A stretch of 64,000 nucleotides of DNA from Pseudomonas bharatica CSV86. Its GTDB lineage: Bacteria; Pseudomonadota; Gammaproteobacteria; Pseudomonadales; Pseudomonadaceae. The first letter of the stretch is position 1, and the number at the start of each line of letters is the position of its first letter. Positions 54,076 through 62,749 of the stretch are shown here, one piece after another. The notes below the pieces were generated by a model. That model worked only from the letters and a program-made list of their open reading frames with translations, was not told the DNA's origin and ran no database searches. The position numbers and the translations under genes are program-made. The stretch is from assembly GCF_000319305.2 (NCBI RefSeq), contig NZ_AMWJ02000002.1, forward strand, positions 806,001-870,000, read 5' to 3'.

Positions 54076-54795
54076 TCAGAACAACCAGCGGTACAGCAAG
54101 TAAGCCACCACCACGGCCAACACCGGCCGCAGCACACGGTAAGCCTTCGGATTGGCACGCTTGAAGGCTTTCACCCGCGTGCTGATGACGTTGCTGAACT
54201 TCTTGCTCCAGGCATAGGCCTGGTTGATCCCGCCGACCCGCTCGTCATCGGTGTTCTGCGGAGCAGTGGCGCGGCCGAGGAAGGCGCTGACCTTGCGGTT
54301 GATCTTGGTCATGAGCGGGCTGCTCAGCGGCCGCTCGACGTCGCAGAAGAGGATCACCCGGGTCATGTCGGTTTCGTTCTTGACCCAGTGCACATAGGTT
54401 TCGTCGAACATCACGTCCTCGCCGTCGCGCCAGGCGTACGGCTGACCATCGACGTAGATGCGGCAGTTGTCCGAGTTCGGCGTGGTCAGGCCCAGGTGAT
54501 AGCGCAGCGAACCGGCGAACGGGTCACGATGCGGGTTGAGGTGGCTGCCACCCGGCAGCAGGGCGAACATCGCCCCCTTGACGTTGGGAATGCTGTTGAC
54601 CAGCTCGACGGTCTTCGGGCACAGCAGCTCGGCCGACGGTAGGGCCTTGTCGTACCACTTCAGGTAGAAGCGCTTCCAGCCCTTCTTGAAGAACGAACCG
54701 AAGCCGGCGTCGTTGTCCTTCTCGGCGGCGCGGATATAGCCCTCGTCGAACAGGTGCATGGCCTCTTCGCGGATGGTCTGCCAGTTGTTTTTCAG
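54076..54795 (-). pseudogene. lpxO: lpxO 3' part, separated by an IS insertion
   Basis: The C-terminal 240 codons of an aspartyl/asparaginyl beta-hydroxylase-type Fe(II)/2OG enzyme, LpxO, which 2-hydroxylates a lipid A acyl chain. Iron ligands are visible as HLNPHRDP and ETYVHWV, with GGSHLNPHRDPFAGSLRY as the family hallmark. Joining it to the 5' part (57781-58004) and removing one copy of the 8-base target duplication gives an in-frame 311-residue protein, so the insertion is recent and the gene was intact before. Confidence 0.88.
54788..54795. repeat. Target-site duplication, left copy
   Basis: TTTTTCAG is repeated at 57781-57788, directly flanking the element. Eight bases is the duplication length expected for ISL3 transposition. 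Confidence 0.9.
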
Positions 54796-54853
54796 GGGTA
54801 TACGGATTTAATGGTTGATGGGGCACCTTTACCCCACCAACCTGATACCATTA

Positions 54854-56131
54854 TCAGATGGTTGATAGATCGACTCCGTAGTTGAGTTCCTCTGCGAAGT
54901 CCGGCAGTCCGTAACCGATGGTTTTCTTGTAGAAAGGAGAGACCTTCGCAGTCGGTGCCTTCTTCTTGTGCTTCGTGGTGTAGAGCATTCGTGCCCGCAT
55001 CACCTCGAAGGAGTAACCGCGCCCTTCACGGTTCTTGTCCTTGGCCAGTCGGTTGATGGACTCCGTGTAAGCGTTGGTGACGGGCATGTCCGTCTCGAAG
55101 TAGGTCATGGTCTCTTCGCGCCAGTTTCCCACTGCCCTGACCAGATCGCTCCAGACTTCCTTTTGGCCCTTCGGGATGGTGGCTATCCACTCGTCCAGGG
55201 CGGCTTCTGCCTGGAGCCGTGTGGTGGCGTCCCAGATGCCGTAGAAGCGCTCCTTGTGCTCGTAGGCGGCCAGCAGTTGCGGGAACGCGCCTGTCCAGGT
55301 CTCCATGATGAGGCGCTCCCGGTCTGAGACTTCGTGAGCGCGTTTCAGCAGGATTTTCCGGTCTCCCTTGAGAGTCCGGCTCTGGGACGGTTTCAGCTCC
55401 TTTCTGAGGCCCTTGCGCACTCTCTCTAGGGCATCGTTGGCCATGCGCACCACATGGAACTTATCGACCACGATACGGGCCTGGGGCAGCACAGCCTTGA
55501 CCGCTGCCCGGTAGGGGTTCCACATGTCCATGCTGACGATCTCGACCTTCTGCCGGTCTTTCAGCTTCATCAGGTAGTTGGTCACCACGTCCTGGCGGCG
55601 GGTGGCCAGCAGGTCGAGCAGGGTTCGCTCCTCAATGTTGGTCAGAATGCAGCGGTAGCGCTTGTTCAGGTATAGCTCGTCAATGCCCAGGATGCGGGGC
55701 GTCTCGAAGCGGTGCCAGCGCCCCAGGAACTCGGCGCGGGCGTTGAAGATGTCGCGCACCGTCTTCTCGTCCAGGCCGGTCTGTGCCGCCACAAAGGTGT
55801 AGGGGTGGTTGAAGGATTCCTTCTCCACGTACTCATGCAGCCGCAGTGTCATACGGAATCCGTCCACCATCTCCGGTAGCTGGGGCCTGAATGTTGTCTT
55901 GCAGGCCCGGCAGGTGTATCGGCGGCGGACCACCCAGAGAGTGACCCGCTTGCCGTGGATGGGCAGATCACGATAGGGAACGTCACGCTTGCCGAACCGC
56001 ACGAACTCACCCTGCACGCCGCACCCCTCGCAGGCTACTGGTGTAGGTGCTTCAAGCCGAAAATGTATGTCTTCATTCTGCTCATCAGAATCCACCAACT
56101 GGTACCCAGGAAGGCTTAACGAATTAATCAT
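54854..56131 (-). CDS. ISL3-family transposase
   Basis: A 425-residue DDE transposase. The N-terminal zinc-finger region has CEGCG and CRACKTTF cysteine pairs; catalytic aspartates lie in LGIDELYLNKRY and VSMDMWNPYR, and the glutamate in NAYTESINRLAKD. Length is normal for the family. It is encoded on the minus strand, 12 bases after the passenger permease, so it may be cotranscribed with it. Confidence 0.93.
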   Translation of the reverse strand: MINSLSLPGYQLVDSDEQNEDIHFRLEAPTPVACEGCGVQGEFVRFGKRDVPYRDLPIHGKRVTLWVVRRRYTCRACKTTFRPQLPEMVDGFRMTLRLHEYVEKESFNHPYTFVAAQTGLDEKTVRDIFNARAEFLGRWHRFETPRILGIDELYLNKRYRCILTNIEERTLLDLLATRRQDVVTNYLMKLKDRQKVEIVSMDMWNPYRAAVKAVLPQARIVVDKFHVVRMANDALERVRKGLRKELKPSQSRTLKGDRKILLKRAHEVSDRERLIMETWTGAFPQLLAAYEHKERFYGIWDATTRLQAEAALDEWIATIPKGQKEVWSDLVRAVGNWREETMTYFETDMPVTNAYTESINRLAKDKNREGRGYSFEVMRARMLYTTKHKKKAPTAKVSPFYKKTIGYGLPDFAEELNYGVDLSTI

Positions 56132-56143
56132 CTCCCGCCTTGA

Positions 56144-57178
56144 TCAGAAAAACAGGTAGGTGGCGTAACCGGCAATCATCGCCATAGCAAAAATGACTGC
56201 TAAAAACGCCGCTAAAAGCTTCAGCGTGAACAAAGAGCGCAACAGAATGAGCTCAGTCAGGCTGGCTCCGGCACTGCCGATGATCAACGCTAGCACCGTC
56301 CCGGCACCCACGCCTTTGGCCATCAGAGCCGCTGCCAGAGGTATGACGGCTTCAGCGCGAATATACAACGGCACGCCGATGACAGCGGCAACTGGAATGG
56401 CAAAGGGATTATCTGGGCCTGCATACTGCTCCAATAAGTCAGTGGGCATGAAACCATAGATCACGCTGCCAATCGCAATACCGATGAGCAGGTAAGGCAA
56501 CACATCGATAAAGTCCGACCAAGCTTCCCGCCACACACCACTGTACTTCCCTTCTTTCTTAACCGTGACAGTGGGTTGACTGTCACAGCATTCGCTAGAC
56601 GTAGAGACTGTTGTCTTCCTATCAGCCCCGCAAGAAGCCGTCTTCGGAGTGGTGTCGCAGCTGTTGGTGCCGCAACTCGATGCGGTCGATGTAGCACTGC
56701 ACGGGCTTGCTGATGAACTACATCCACTGCTCTCTTGTGTCGCCGTCCGGCGCACATAACGCTCGAAGCCAAGCGTGTGAAGCAGCCATCCGGCACCTAC
56801 CGCGACCACCAAAGCGGCGAGCACATAGATAGCAGTAAGTGTCCATCCAAACGTGGCAACCAGCAGGCCGACGACGATAGGATTCAGCAACGGAGATGAG
56901 AAAAGAAACACCATCATCGGCCCAAAACCGGCCCGTGCCCGAATCAACCCTTTCAACATGGGGATAGTCGAGCAACTACAGAAGGGCGTTATAGCTCCTA
57001 AACCAGCAGCAAGAAAATAGCCTCGCTTCCCACTGGAAGTCAGTAACGCTTCCACCTTGGATGGTGGGATGTGACGTTGAAGAACTCCGACCAGCAAGCT
57101 AATGCCAATGAATAAAACCGATAGCTCGATAGCGAGAAAGGCGAACATGCCTAGAGCGTCTTGGAGTTGAGATGACAT
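56144..57178 (-). CDS. ArsP-like DUF318 permease (IS passenger)
   Basis: A 344-residue membrane protein with two clusters of helices typical of DUF318/ArsP permeases. The hallmark TPFCSCSTIP (about residues 64-73) and a second cluster with NPFAIPVAAVIGVPLYIRAE are present. Between the halves is a cytoplasmic loop of about 75 residues extremely rich in Cys and Ser (SSGCSSSASPCSATST...CCDS), a likely thiol-metalloid binding region. ArsP effluxes trivalent organoarsenicals; here arsenic, mercury or other thiophilic compounds are possible. It is divergent from the ArsR regulator gene. Confidence 0.85.
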   Translation of the reverse strand: MSSQLQDALGMFAFLAIELSVLFIGISLLVGVLQRHIPPSKVEALLTSSGKRGYFLAAGLGAITPFCSCSTIPMLKGLIRARAGFGPMMVFLFSSPLLNPIVVGLLVATFGWTLTAIYVLAALVVAVGAGWLLHTLGFERYVRRTATQESSGCSSSASPCSATSTASSCGTNSCDTTPKTASCGADRKTTVSTSSECCDSQPTVTVKKEGKYSGVWREAWSDFIDVLPYLLIGIAIGSVIYGFMPTDLLEQYAGPDNPFAIPVAAVIGVPLYIRAEAVIPLAAALMAKGVGAGTVLALIIGSAGASLTELILLRSLFTLKLLAAFLAVIFAMAMIAGYATYLFF

Positions 57179-57194
57179 TCAATATTACTCCTAT

Positions 57195-57214
57195 ATTTCT
57201 AGTATTGTCGAAAT
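57195..57214. promoter_or_regulatory. Candidate ArsR operator 1
   Basis: ATTTCTAGTATTGTCGAAAT is an imperfect palindrome 17 bases before the permease start. It closely resembles operator 2 at 57257, sharing ATTCTAG-like and CGAAT-like halves. Confidence 0.55.
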
Positions 57215-57256
57215 GATGTACGCAGCCTACTTGCGTTTATCCGACCTGTCAACTAT

Positions 57257-57276
57257 AATTCTAGAAACATCGAATT
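57257..57276. promoter_or_regulatory. Candidate ArsR operator 2
   Basis: AATTCTAGAAACATCGAATT lies 13 bases before the arsR start. Its similarity to operator 1 suggests one regulator controls both divergent genes; the pair are 62 bases apart. Confidence 0.55.
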
Positions 57277-57289
57277 ATTGGGGCGTGCT

Positions 57290-57604
57290 ATGGATCACGA
57301 AAAGGTTGCAGCCAGCTTAGCTGAGCTAGGGAATAGTCACCGACTGTCCGTGTTCCGCTTTCTGGTCAAAGCTGGCCATGATGGGGCTTCGGTCGGAGAT
57401 ATCCAGAAGGGGCTGGGTATTCCTGCTTCGACGCTATCACATCACCTTGCGCGCATGGCCAAGGTAGGGCTGATCCGGCAGGAGAAACATAGCCGCACGA
57501 TTGTCTGTATACCCGAGTATGGGCACCTAGAGAATTTGATCGGTTTCTTACAAGAGGAATGTTGTGCAGGTGTCCGGATTGCGCATGAACCAGAACCGCT
57601 TTGA
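57290..57604 (+). CDS. ArsR-family metalloregulator (IS passenger)
   Basis: A 104-residue winged-helix repressor. The helix-turn-helix is DIQKGLGIPASTLSHHLARM, normal for ArsR. A Cys pair in EECCAGV near the C-terminus is a likely metalloid-sensing site, as in the ArsR that controls arsP in Campylobacter. The ATG at 57290 is preferred over the upstream in-frame GTG at 57278. It should repress the divergent permease (and itself) until inducer binds. Confidence 0.87.
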   Translation: MDHEKVAASLAELGNSHRLSVFRFLVKAGHDGASVGDIQKGLGIPASTLSHHLARMAKVGLIRQEKHSRTIVCIPEYGHLENLIGFLQEECCAGVRIAHEPEPL

Positions 57605-57780
57605 CGCTTGCCCAGCTCTCGCTGTCCTCCCTAGTCAGCATCGCTATGAAGACTCAGGCGAAGGTGGAAACAGAAAATTGGCAGTAGAGTAGGCTGAAGA
57701 GGATCAATCAGATAATCCGCTGAGAAAGATTTTCTTCTTTACATCTTTGGCATTTTATCAACCAGAAATTCCGGATACCC

Positions 57781-58004
57781 TTTTTCAGTACATCCAGCTC
57801 AGGGAAGCGCTCGCGGTCCAGGTACGGCTTGGACGGCACCCCGGAGAACAGGTACATCAGCGAGTTATAGGGGGCGAACAGCGCCGAATGGTTGACGAAC
57901 TGGCGCAGCACCGGCAGCCGGGCCTTGCCGCGCAGGTGCACGAACAGGACGCTGCCGAAGAACAGCAGCAGCACGCCTGCCTTGGCGACAAAGGAAAAAG
58001 TCAT
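57781..58004 (-). pseudogene. lpxO: lpxO 5' part, truncated by the IS insertion
   Basis: The first 74 codons of lpxO, starting ATG 58004 (MTFSFVAKAGVLLLFFGSVL), an N-terminal membrane anchor, as LpxO is an inner-membrane-associated lipid A hydroxylase. As read, the frame continues into the IS end with about 25 foreign residues before a stop at 57708. The protein would lack all iron ligands and be inactive. Confidence 0.88.
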
Positions 58005-58165
58005 TCAATGCTCCTGGAAGTCTCGTTCAGGCTCAGGGCCGGAAATTGGCCATGATAAACCGAACAGGCCCCGGCAAGAACAACCGGCGCCTGATAGACA
58101 GTGTTGGGGATTTTGTAATAACCGTCGGGAGGGTGCATTGTCCCGGGTCAAGCTGTGAACTCACT

Positions 58166-58260
58166 GGCCCTATCGCTGGCAAGCCAGCTCCCACAGGTAC
58201 TTGCACATCTCTCAAGACCTGTGCTGGCCCTGTGGGAGCTGGCTTGCCAGCGATGAGGCC
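58166..58260. repeat. REP doublet (REPIN)
   Basis: Inverted REPs flank a spacer whose TGTGCTGGCCCTGTG resembles the spacer of the extended hairpin at 30433, showing these two REPINs share a recent ancestor. It lies between lpxO and cysK. Confidence 0.9.
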
Positions 58261-58286
58261 ATCAGCCACAACACAAAGGTTTGCTC

Positions 58287-59261
58287 TTACTGCTGGTTCT
58301 CCTGGTCGGTGAACAGGTCACTGAACAGCATGCTCGACAGGTAGCGCTCGCCCGAGTCCGGCAGGATCACCACGATGGTCTTGCCCTGCATTTCCGGCTT
58401 CTCGGCCAGGCGCACGGCGGCAGCCATGGCCGCGCCGCAGGAGATCCCGCAAAGAATCCCTTCTTCCTGCATCAGGCGCAGGGCCATGGCCTTGGCCTCG
58501 TCGTCGCTGACCTTTTCCACCTGGTCGACGATGGACAGATCGAGGTTCTTCGGCACGAAACCGGCGCCGATACCCTGGATCTTGTGCGGGCTGGGCTTGA
58601 TTTCCTCGCCGGCCAGGGCCTGGGAGATGACCGGCGAAGCGATCGGTTCCACGGCAACGGAGAGGATGGCCTTGCCCTGGGTGTTCTTGATGTAGCGCGA
58701 CACTCCGGTAATGGTGCCGCCGGTACCGACGCCCGCCACCAGCACATCCACCGCACCGTCGGTGTCGTTCCAGATTTCCGGACCGGTGGTCTTCTCGTGG
58801 ATCGCCGGGTTGGCCGGGTTATCGAACTGCGCCGGCATGAAGTATTTCTCCGGATCGCTGGCGAGGATCTCGTTGGCCTTCTCGATGGCGCCCTTCATGC
58901 CCTTGGCCGGCTCGGTCAACACCAGTTCGGCGCCCAGCGCCTTGAGCACCTTGCGGCGCTCGATGCTCATCGACGCCGGCATGGTCAGCAGCAGCTTGTA
59001 GCCACGGGCGGCGGCGACGAAGGCCAGGCCGATGCCGGTGTTGCCCGAAGTCGGCTCGACGATGGTCATGCCCGGCTTGAGCCGGCCGCTGCTTTCGGCG
59101 TCCCAGACCATGTTCGCGCCGATCCGGCATTTGACCGAATAACCCGGGTTGCGCCCTTCGATCTTGGCCAGGATGGTCACCCCGCGCGGGGCGATGCGGT
59201 TGATCTGCACCAGCGGCGTATTACCGATGGAATGGGCGTTGTCAGCGAAGATACGGCTCAT
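58287..59261 (-). CDS. cysK: O-acetylserine sulfhydrylase (cysteine synthase A)
   Basis: A 324-residue fold-type II PLP enzyme that makes cysteine from O-acetylserine and sulfide. PLP lysine Lys44 lies in PGYSVKCRIGAN, substrate loop TSGNTGIG at 71-78, and the phosphate loop is GTGGTITG. ATG 59261 has AAAGGA upstream; a GTG at 59282 is an alternative. It is divergent from the AsmA-like gene. Confidence 0.93.
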   Translation of the reverse strand: MSRIFADNAHSIGNTPLVQINRIAPRGVTILAKIEGRNPGYSVKCRIGANMVWDAESSGRLKPGMTIVEPTSGNTGIGLAFVAAARGYKLLLTMPASMSIERRKVLKALGAELVLTEPAKGMKGAIEKANEILASDPEKYFMPAQFDNPANPAIHEKTTGPEIWNDTDGAVDVLVAGVGTGGTITGVSRYIKNTQGKAILSVAVEPIASPVISQALAGEEIKPSPHKIQGIGAGFVPKNLDLSIVDQVEKVSDDEAKAMALRLMQEEGILCGISCGAAMAAAVRLAEKPEMQGKTIVVILPDSGERYLSSMLFSDLFTDQENQQ

Positions 59262-59388
59262 GGCAGGAGGTCCTTTTGGCACCGAGCTAAAAAAACAAGG
59301 GTAAGCCTGCCATGGGGGTGCGTCTACCCCGGTCGAACTCCATGCAAGCGAGCGCGGTCAACCTTTCATCCGGGATCTGGAGGCTCCG

Positions 59389-60462
59389 ATGAAACGTCGC
59401 TATAGCTGGCCCTTGACCACGCTGGCCGGCCTTCTCGTGCTGTTGCTGGCTCTGCACCTGTCGCTGCCGTGGCTGGTGCGCGACTACCTGAACGGCAAGC
59501 TTGCCGACATGGGCGATTATCGCGGCCAGATCGCCGACGTTGACCTGGCCTGGTGGCGCGGAGCCTACAAGATCAACGGCCTGACCATCGTCAAGACCAC
59601 AGGCAAGGTGCCGGTGCCGTTGCTCGATGCACCGGTGATCGACCTGTCGGTGAGCTGGCATTCGTTGTGGTACGACCATGCCGTGGTCGGCGAAGTGACC
59701 TTCCTCAACCCCGAACTCAATTTCGTCGACGGCGGCAGCAAGCAGGCCTCGCAGACCGGCCAGGGCACCAACTGGCGGCAACAGCTGGAAAAACTGCTGC
59801 CCATCACCCTCAACGAGGTGCTGATCCAGGACGGCACCCTGACCTTCCGCAACTACAACTCCAAACCGGCGGTGGACCTCAAGGCCACCCAGCTCAACGC
59901 CAGCATCCACAACCTGACCAATGTGGTGGACAAGCAAGGCCGGCGCGACGCCACCTTCGACGGCAAGGCCCTGCTGGTGGGCGATGCGCCGGTGGAGAGC
60001 CAGGCCACCTTCGATCCGCTGAGCAATTTCGAGGATTTCAAGTTCCGCCTGCGCGCCACCGACATCCAGTTGCGCCGCCTGAACGACTTCGCCAGCGCCT
60101 ATGGCAAGTTCGACTTCAAGGCCGGCCACGGCGACGTGGTGATCGAGGCCGAGGCCGAAAAAGGCCGCCTGACCGGCTATATCAAGCCGCTGCTGCGCGA
60201 TGTCGAGGTGTTCGACTGGCAACAGGACGTGGAGAACAAGGACAAGAACATTTTCCGCTCGGTCTGGGAAGCGCTGGTCGGCGCCACCGAGACGGTGCTG
60301 AAGAACCAGCCGAAAAACCAGTTCGCCACCCGGGTCGAACTGTCCGGCAGCGTGCACCAGAGCGATGTCAGCGCCTTCGAAGCCGTGCTGCAGATCCTGC
60401 GCAACGGCTTTATCCAGGCCTTCAACGCACGTTACGAGCGTTCCGCGCCCAAGTCTGACTGA
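59389..60462 (+). CDS. AsmA/DUF748-like envelope protein
   Basis: A 357-residue protein with one N-terminal transmembrane helix (TLAGLLVLLLALHLSLPW) and a large periplasmic part of repeated beta-strand patterns of the DUF748/AsmA-like family, related to proteins that move lipids between membranes. The function here is unknown. An inverted repeat follows the stop. Confidence 0.8.
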   Translation: MKRRYSWPLTTLAGLLVLLLALHLSLPWLVRDYLNGKLADMGDYRGQIADVDLAWWRGAYKINGLTIVKTTGKVPVPLLDAPVIDLSVSWHSLWYDHAVVGEVTFLNPELNFVDGGSKQASQTGQGTNWRQQLEKLLPITLNEVLIQDGTLTFRNYNSKPAVDLKATQLNASIHNLTNVVDKQGRRDATFDGKALLVGDAPVESQATFDPLSNFEDFKFRLRATDIQLRRLNDFASAYGKFDFKAGHGDVVIEAEAEKGRLTGYIKPLLRDVEVFDWQQDVENKDKNIFRSVWEALVGATETVLKNQPKNQFATRVELSGSVHQSDVSAFEAVLQILRNGFIQAFNARYERSAPKSD

Positions 60463-60473
60463 GTCACCGAGTG

Positions 60474-60502
60474 ACGGCCCATTCAGAGACTGAATGGGCC
60501 GT
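60474..60502. terminator. Probable terminator hairpin
   Basis: ACGGCCCATTCA and TGAATGGGCCGT are perfect 12-base inverses around GAGAC, 12 bases after the upstream stop codon. No long T run follows, so it may be a weak terminator or an mRNA 3' stabiliser. The remaining bases before the MoxR start show nothing else recognised. Confidence 0.55.
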
Positions 60503-60599
60503 CTGCGTTCCCACTGTGTAGGGCGGCGGGTATAGTCGCGTATGACATTTTTCTGCCGGATGGATCATTCCCGGCATCCGTATTCATGAGGATGGACAG

Positions 60600-61445
60600 A
60601 TGAAGTTCGAAGGCACCAGCGCATACGTCGCCACAGACGACCTGAAACTGGCGGTCAATGCGGCGATCACCCTGGAGCGGCCACTGCTGGTCAAGGGCGA
60701 GCCGGGCACCGGCAAGACCATGCTCGCCGAGCAACTGGCCGCCTCCTTCGGTGCCAAATTGATCACCTGGCATATCAAGTCCACCACCAAGGCCCACCAG
60801 GGCCTTTATGAGTACGATGCGGTCAGCCGCCTGCGCGACTCGCAACTGGGCGTGGACAAGGTCCACGACGTGCGCAACTACCTGAAGAAGGGCAAGTTGT
60901 GGGAAGCCTTCGAATCCGAGGAGCGGGTGATCCTGTTGATCGACGAAATCGACAAGGCCGATATCGAGTTCCCCAACGACCTCTTGCAGGAACTCGACAA
61001 GATGGAGTTCTACGTCTACGAGACCGACGAAACCATCAAGGCCAAGCAGCGTCCGATCATCATCATTACCTCGAACAACGAGAAAGAGCTGCCGGACGCC
61101 TTCCTGCGCCGCTGCTTCTTCCACTACATCGCCTTCCCCGACCGCGAGACGCTGCAGCAGATCGTCGATGTGCACTACCCGAACATCAAGAAGGACCTGG
61201 TCAGCGAAGCGCTGGACGTGTTCTTCGACGTGCGCAAGGTCCCGGGCCTGAAGAAAAAGCCGTCCACCTCCGAACTGGTCGACTGGCTGAAGCTGCTAAT
61301 GGCCGACAACATCGGCGAGGCCGTGCTGCGCGAGCGCGATCCGACCAAGGCCATCCCGCCGCTGGCGGGTGCCCTGGTGAAGAACGAACAGGACGTGCAA
61401 CTGCTCGAACGCCTGGCCTTCATGAGCCGCCGCGGCAACCGCTGA
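60600..61445 (+). CDS. MoxR-family AAA+ ATPase
   Basis: A 281-residue AAA+ ATPase of the MoxR group, usually a chaperone-like partner of vWA proteins. Walker A is KGEPGTGKT (32-40), Walker B LLIDEIDKAD (around residue 112), with sensor region ITSNNEKELPDAFLRRC. It is followed 18 bases later by the vWA gene, a conserved MoxR-vWA pair. Confidence 0.92.
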   Translation: MKFEGTSAYVATDDLKLAVNAAITLERPLLVKGEPGTGKTMLAEQLAASFGAKLITWHIKSTTKAHQGLYEYDAVSRLRDSQLGVDKVHDVRNYLKKGKLWEAFESEERVILLIDEIDKADIEFPNDLLQELDKMEFYVYETDETIKAKQRPIIIITSNNEKELPDAFLRRCFFHYIAFPDRETLQQIVDVHYPNIKKDLVSEALDVFFDVRKVPGLKKKPSTSELVDWLKLLMADNIGEAVLRERDPTKAIPPLAGALVKNEQDVQLLERLAFMSRRGNR

Positions 61446-61463
61446 GGCCAGGGGGCGAACGCC

Positions 61464-62642
61464 ATGCTGCTCAATCTGTTCAATGAAATGCGCGCCGCCA
61501 AGGTGCCGGTGTCGGTGCGCGAACTGCTCGACCTGATCAACGCTTTGCAAAAGCGCGTCACCTTCGCCGACATGGACGAGTTCTACTACTTGTCGCGGGC
61601 GATCCTGGTCAAGGACGAACGGCATTTCGACAAGTTCGACCGGGCCTTCTCCGCCTACTTCAAGGGCCTGGAGAACCTCGATCAGCACCTGGAGGCGCTG
61701 ATTCCGGAGGATTGGCTGCGCAAGGAGTTCGAGCGCCAGCTGACCGATGAAGAACGCGCACAGATCCAGTCCCTGGGCGGGCTGGACAAGCTGATCGAAG
61801 AATTCAAGAAACGCCTGGAAGAACAGAAAGGACGCCATGCCGGCGGCAACAAGTGGATCGGCACCGGCGGCACCAGCCCGTTCGGCTCGGGCGGATTCAA
61901 CCCCGAGGGGATCCGCGTCGGCGAGGCCGGCAAGCGCCAGGGCAAGGCGGTCAAGGTCTGGGACCAGCGCGAGTACAAGAACCTCGACGACCAGGTCGAG
62001 CTTGGCACGCGCAACATCAAGCTGGCCCTGCGCCGCTTGCGCAAGTTCGCTCGCCAGGGCGCGGCGGACGAGCTGGATATCGACGGCACCATCGACCACA
62101 CCGCCCGCGACGCCGGGCTGCTAAACATCCAGATGCGCCCGGAGCGACGCAACAGCGTGAAACTGTTGCTGCTATTCGATATCGGCGGCTCGATGGATGC
62201 TCACGTGAAGATCTGCGAGGAACTGTTCTCGGCCTGCAAGACCGAGTTCAAGCACCTTGAGTATTACTACTTCCACAACTTCGTCTACGAATCGGTGTGG
62301 AAGAACAACCTGCGCCGCACCTCGGAGCGCACCTCGACCCTGGACCTGCTGCACAAGTACGGCGCCGACTACAAGGTGGTGTTCGTCGGTGACGCGGCCA
62401 TGGCGCCGTACGAGATCACCCAGCCGGGTGGCAGCGTCGAGCACTGGAACGAAGAGGCCGGGTATGTGTGGATGCAGCGCTTCATGGAGAAATTCAAGAA
62501 GCTTATCTGGATCAACCCGTATCCGAAGGACACCTGGAACTACACGGCCTCGACCAATATCGTCCGCGAACTGATCGAGGACCGCATGTATCCGCTGACC
62601 TTGCGGGGGTTGGAGGAAGGTATGAGGTTCCTGTCCAAGTAG
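61464..62642 (+). CDS. vWA-domain protein (MoxR partner)
   Basis: A 392-residue protein with a C-terminal von Willebrand factor A domain. The MIDAS motif is FDIGGSMDAH (about 238) rather than the canonical DxSxS, which I believe is normal in this CoxE-like family. The N-terminal part is charged and helical, with a Gly-rich linker (GTGGTSPFGSGGF). With MoxR it probably helps fold or load a metal cofactor into an unknown target. REPIN follows. Confidence 0.88.
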   Translation: MLLNLFNEMRAAKVPVSVRELLDLINALQKRVTFADMDEFYYLSRAILVKDERHFDKFDRAFSAYFKGLENLDQHLEALIPEDWLRKEFERQLTDEERAQIQSLGGLDKLIEEFKKRLEEQKGRHAGGNKWIGTGGTSPFGSGGFNPEGIRVGEAGKRQGKAVKVWDQREYKNLDDQVELGTRNIKLALRRLRKFARQGAADELDIDGTIDHTARDAGLLNIQMRPERRNSVKLLLLFDIGGSMDAHVKICEELFSACKTEFKHLEYYYFHNFVYESVWKNNLRRTSERTSTLDLLHKYGADYKVVFVGDAAMAPYEITQPGGSVEHWNEEAGYVWMQRFMEKFKKLIWINPYPKDTWNYTASTNIVRELIEDRMYPLTLRGLEEGMRFLSK

Positions 62643-62654
62643 GAGGGTGTTCTT

Positions 62655-62748
62655 GAGGGCCTCATCGCTGGCAAGCCAGCTCCCACAGGGATCGCTGAAC
62701 CTGTGGGAGCTGGCTTGTCGGACCGCCGCACCGCAGCGATGAGGCCCT
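62655..62748. repeat. REP doublet with variant right half
   Basis: GAGGGCCTCATCGCTGGCAA pairs with a right half carrying GTCGGACCGCCGCACCG before CAGCGATGAGG, nearly identical to the variant at 53982. It ends within two bases of the pxpC stop. Confidence 0.88.
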
Positions 62749-62749
62749 A

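Larger units (their letters stand above)
54796..57780. mobile_element. ISL3-family element with permease and ArsR passenger genes (2,985 bp)
   Basis: Both ends are defined by imperfect inverted repeats that begin GGGTATACGGATTT (left) and, on the other strand, GGGTATCCGGAATT (right), 20 of 24 positions identical, and by an 8-base duplication TTTTTCAG. It carries an ISL3 transposase plus two passenger genes, an ArsP-like permease and an ArsR-family regulator, an arrangement similar in principle to ISPpu12-type ISL3 elements, which also carry metal-related cargo. It disrupts lpxO. Bases 57605-57720 inside the right end hold nothing I recognise. Confidence 0.92.

Noticed and set aside
61464..62642. 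DIGGS in place of DxSxS as a damaged vWA metal site
   Set aside because: The variant appears to be typical for this MoxR-linked vWA family, so it is not evidence of inactivation.
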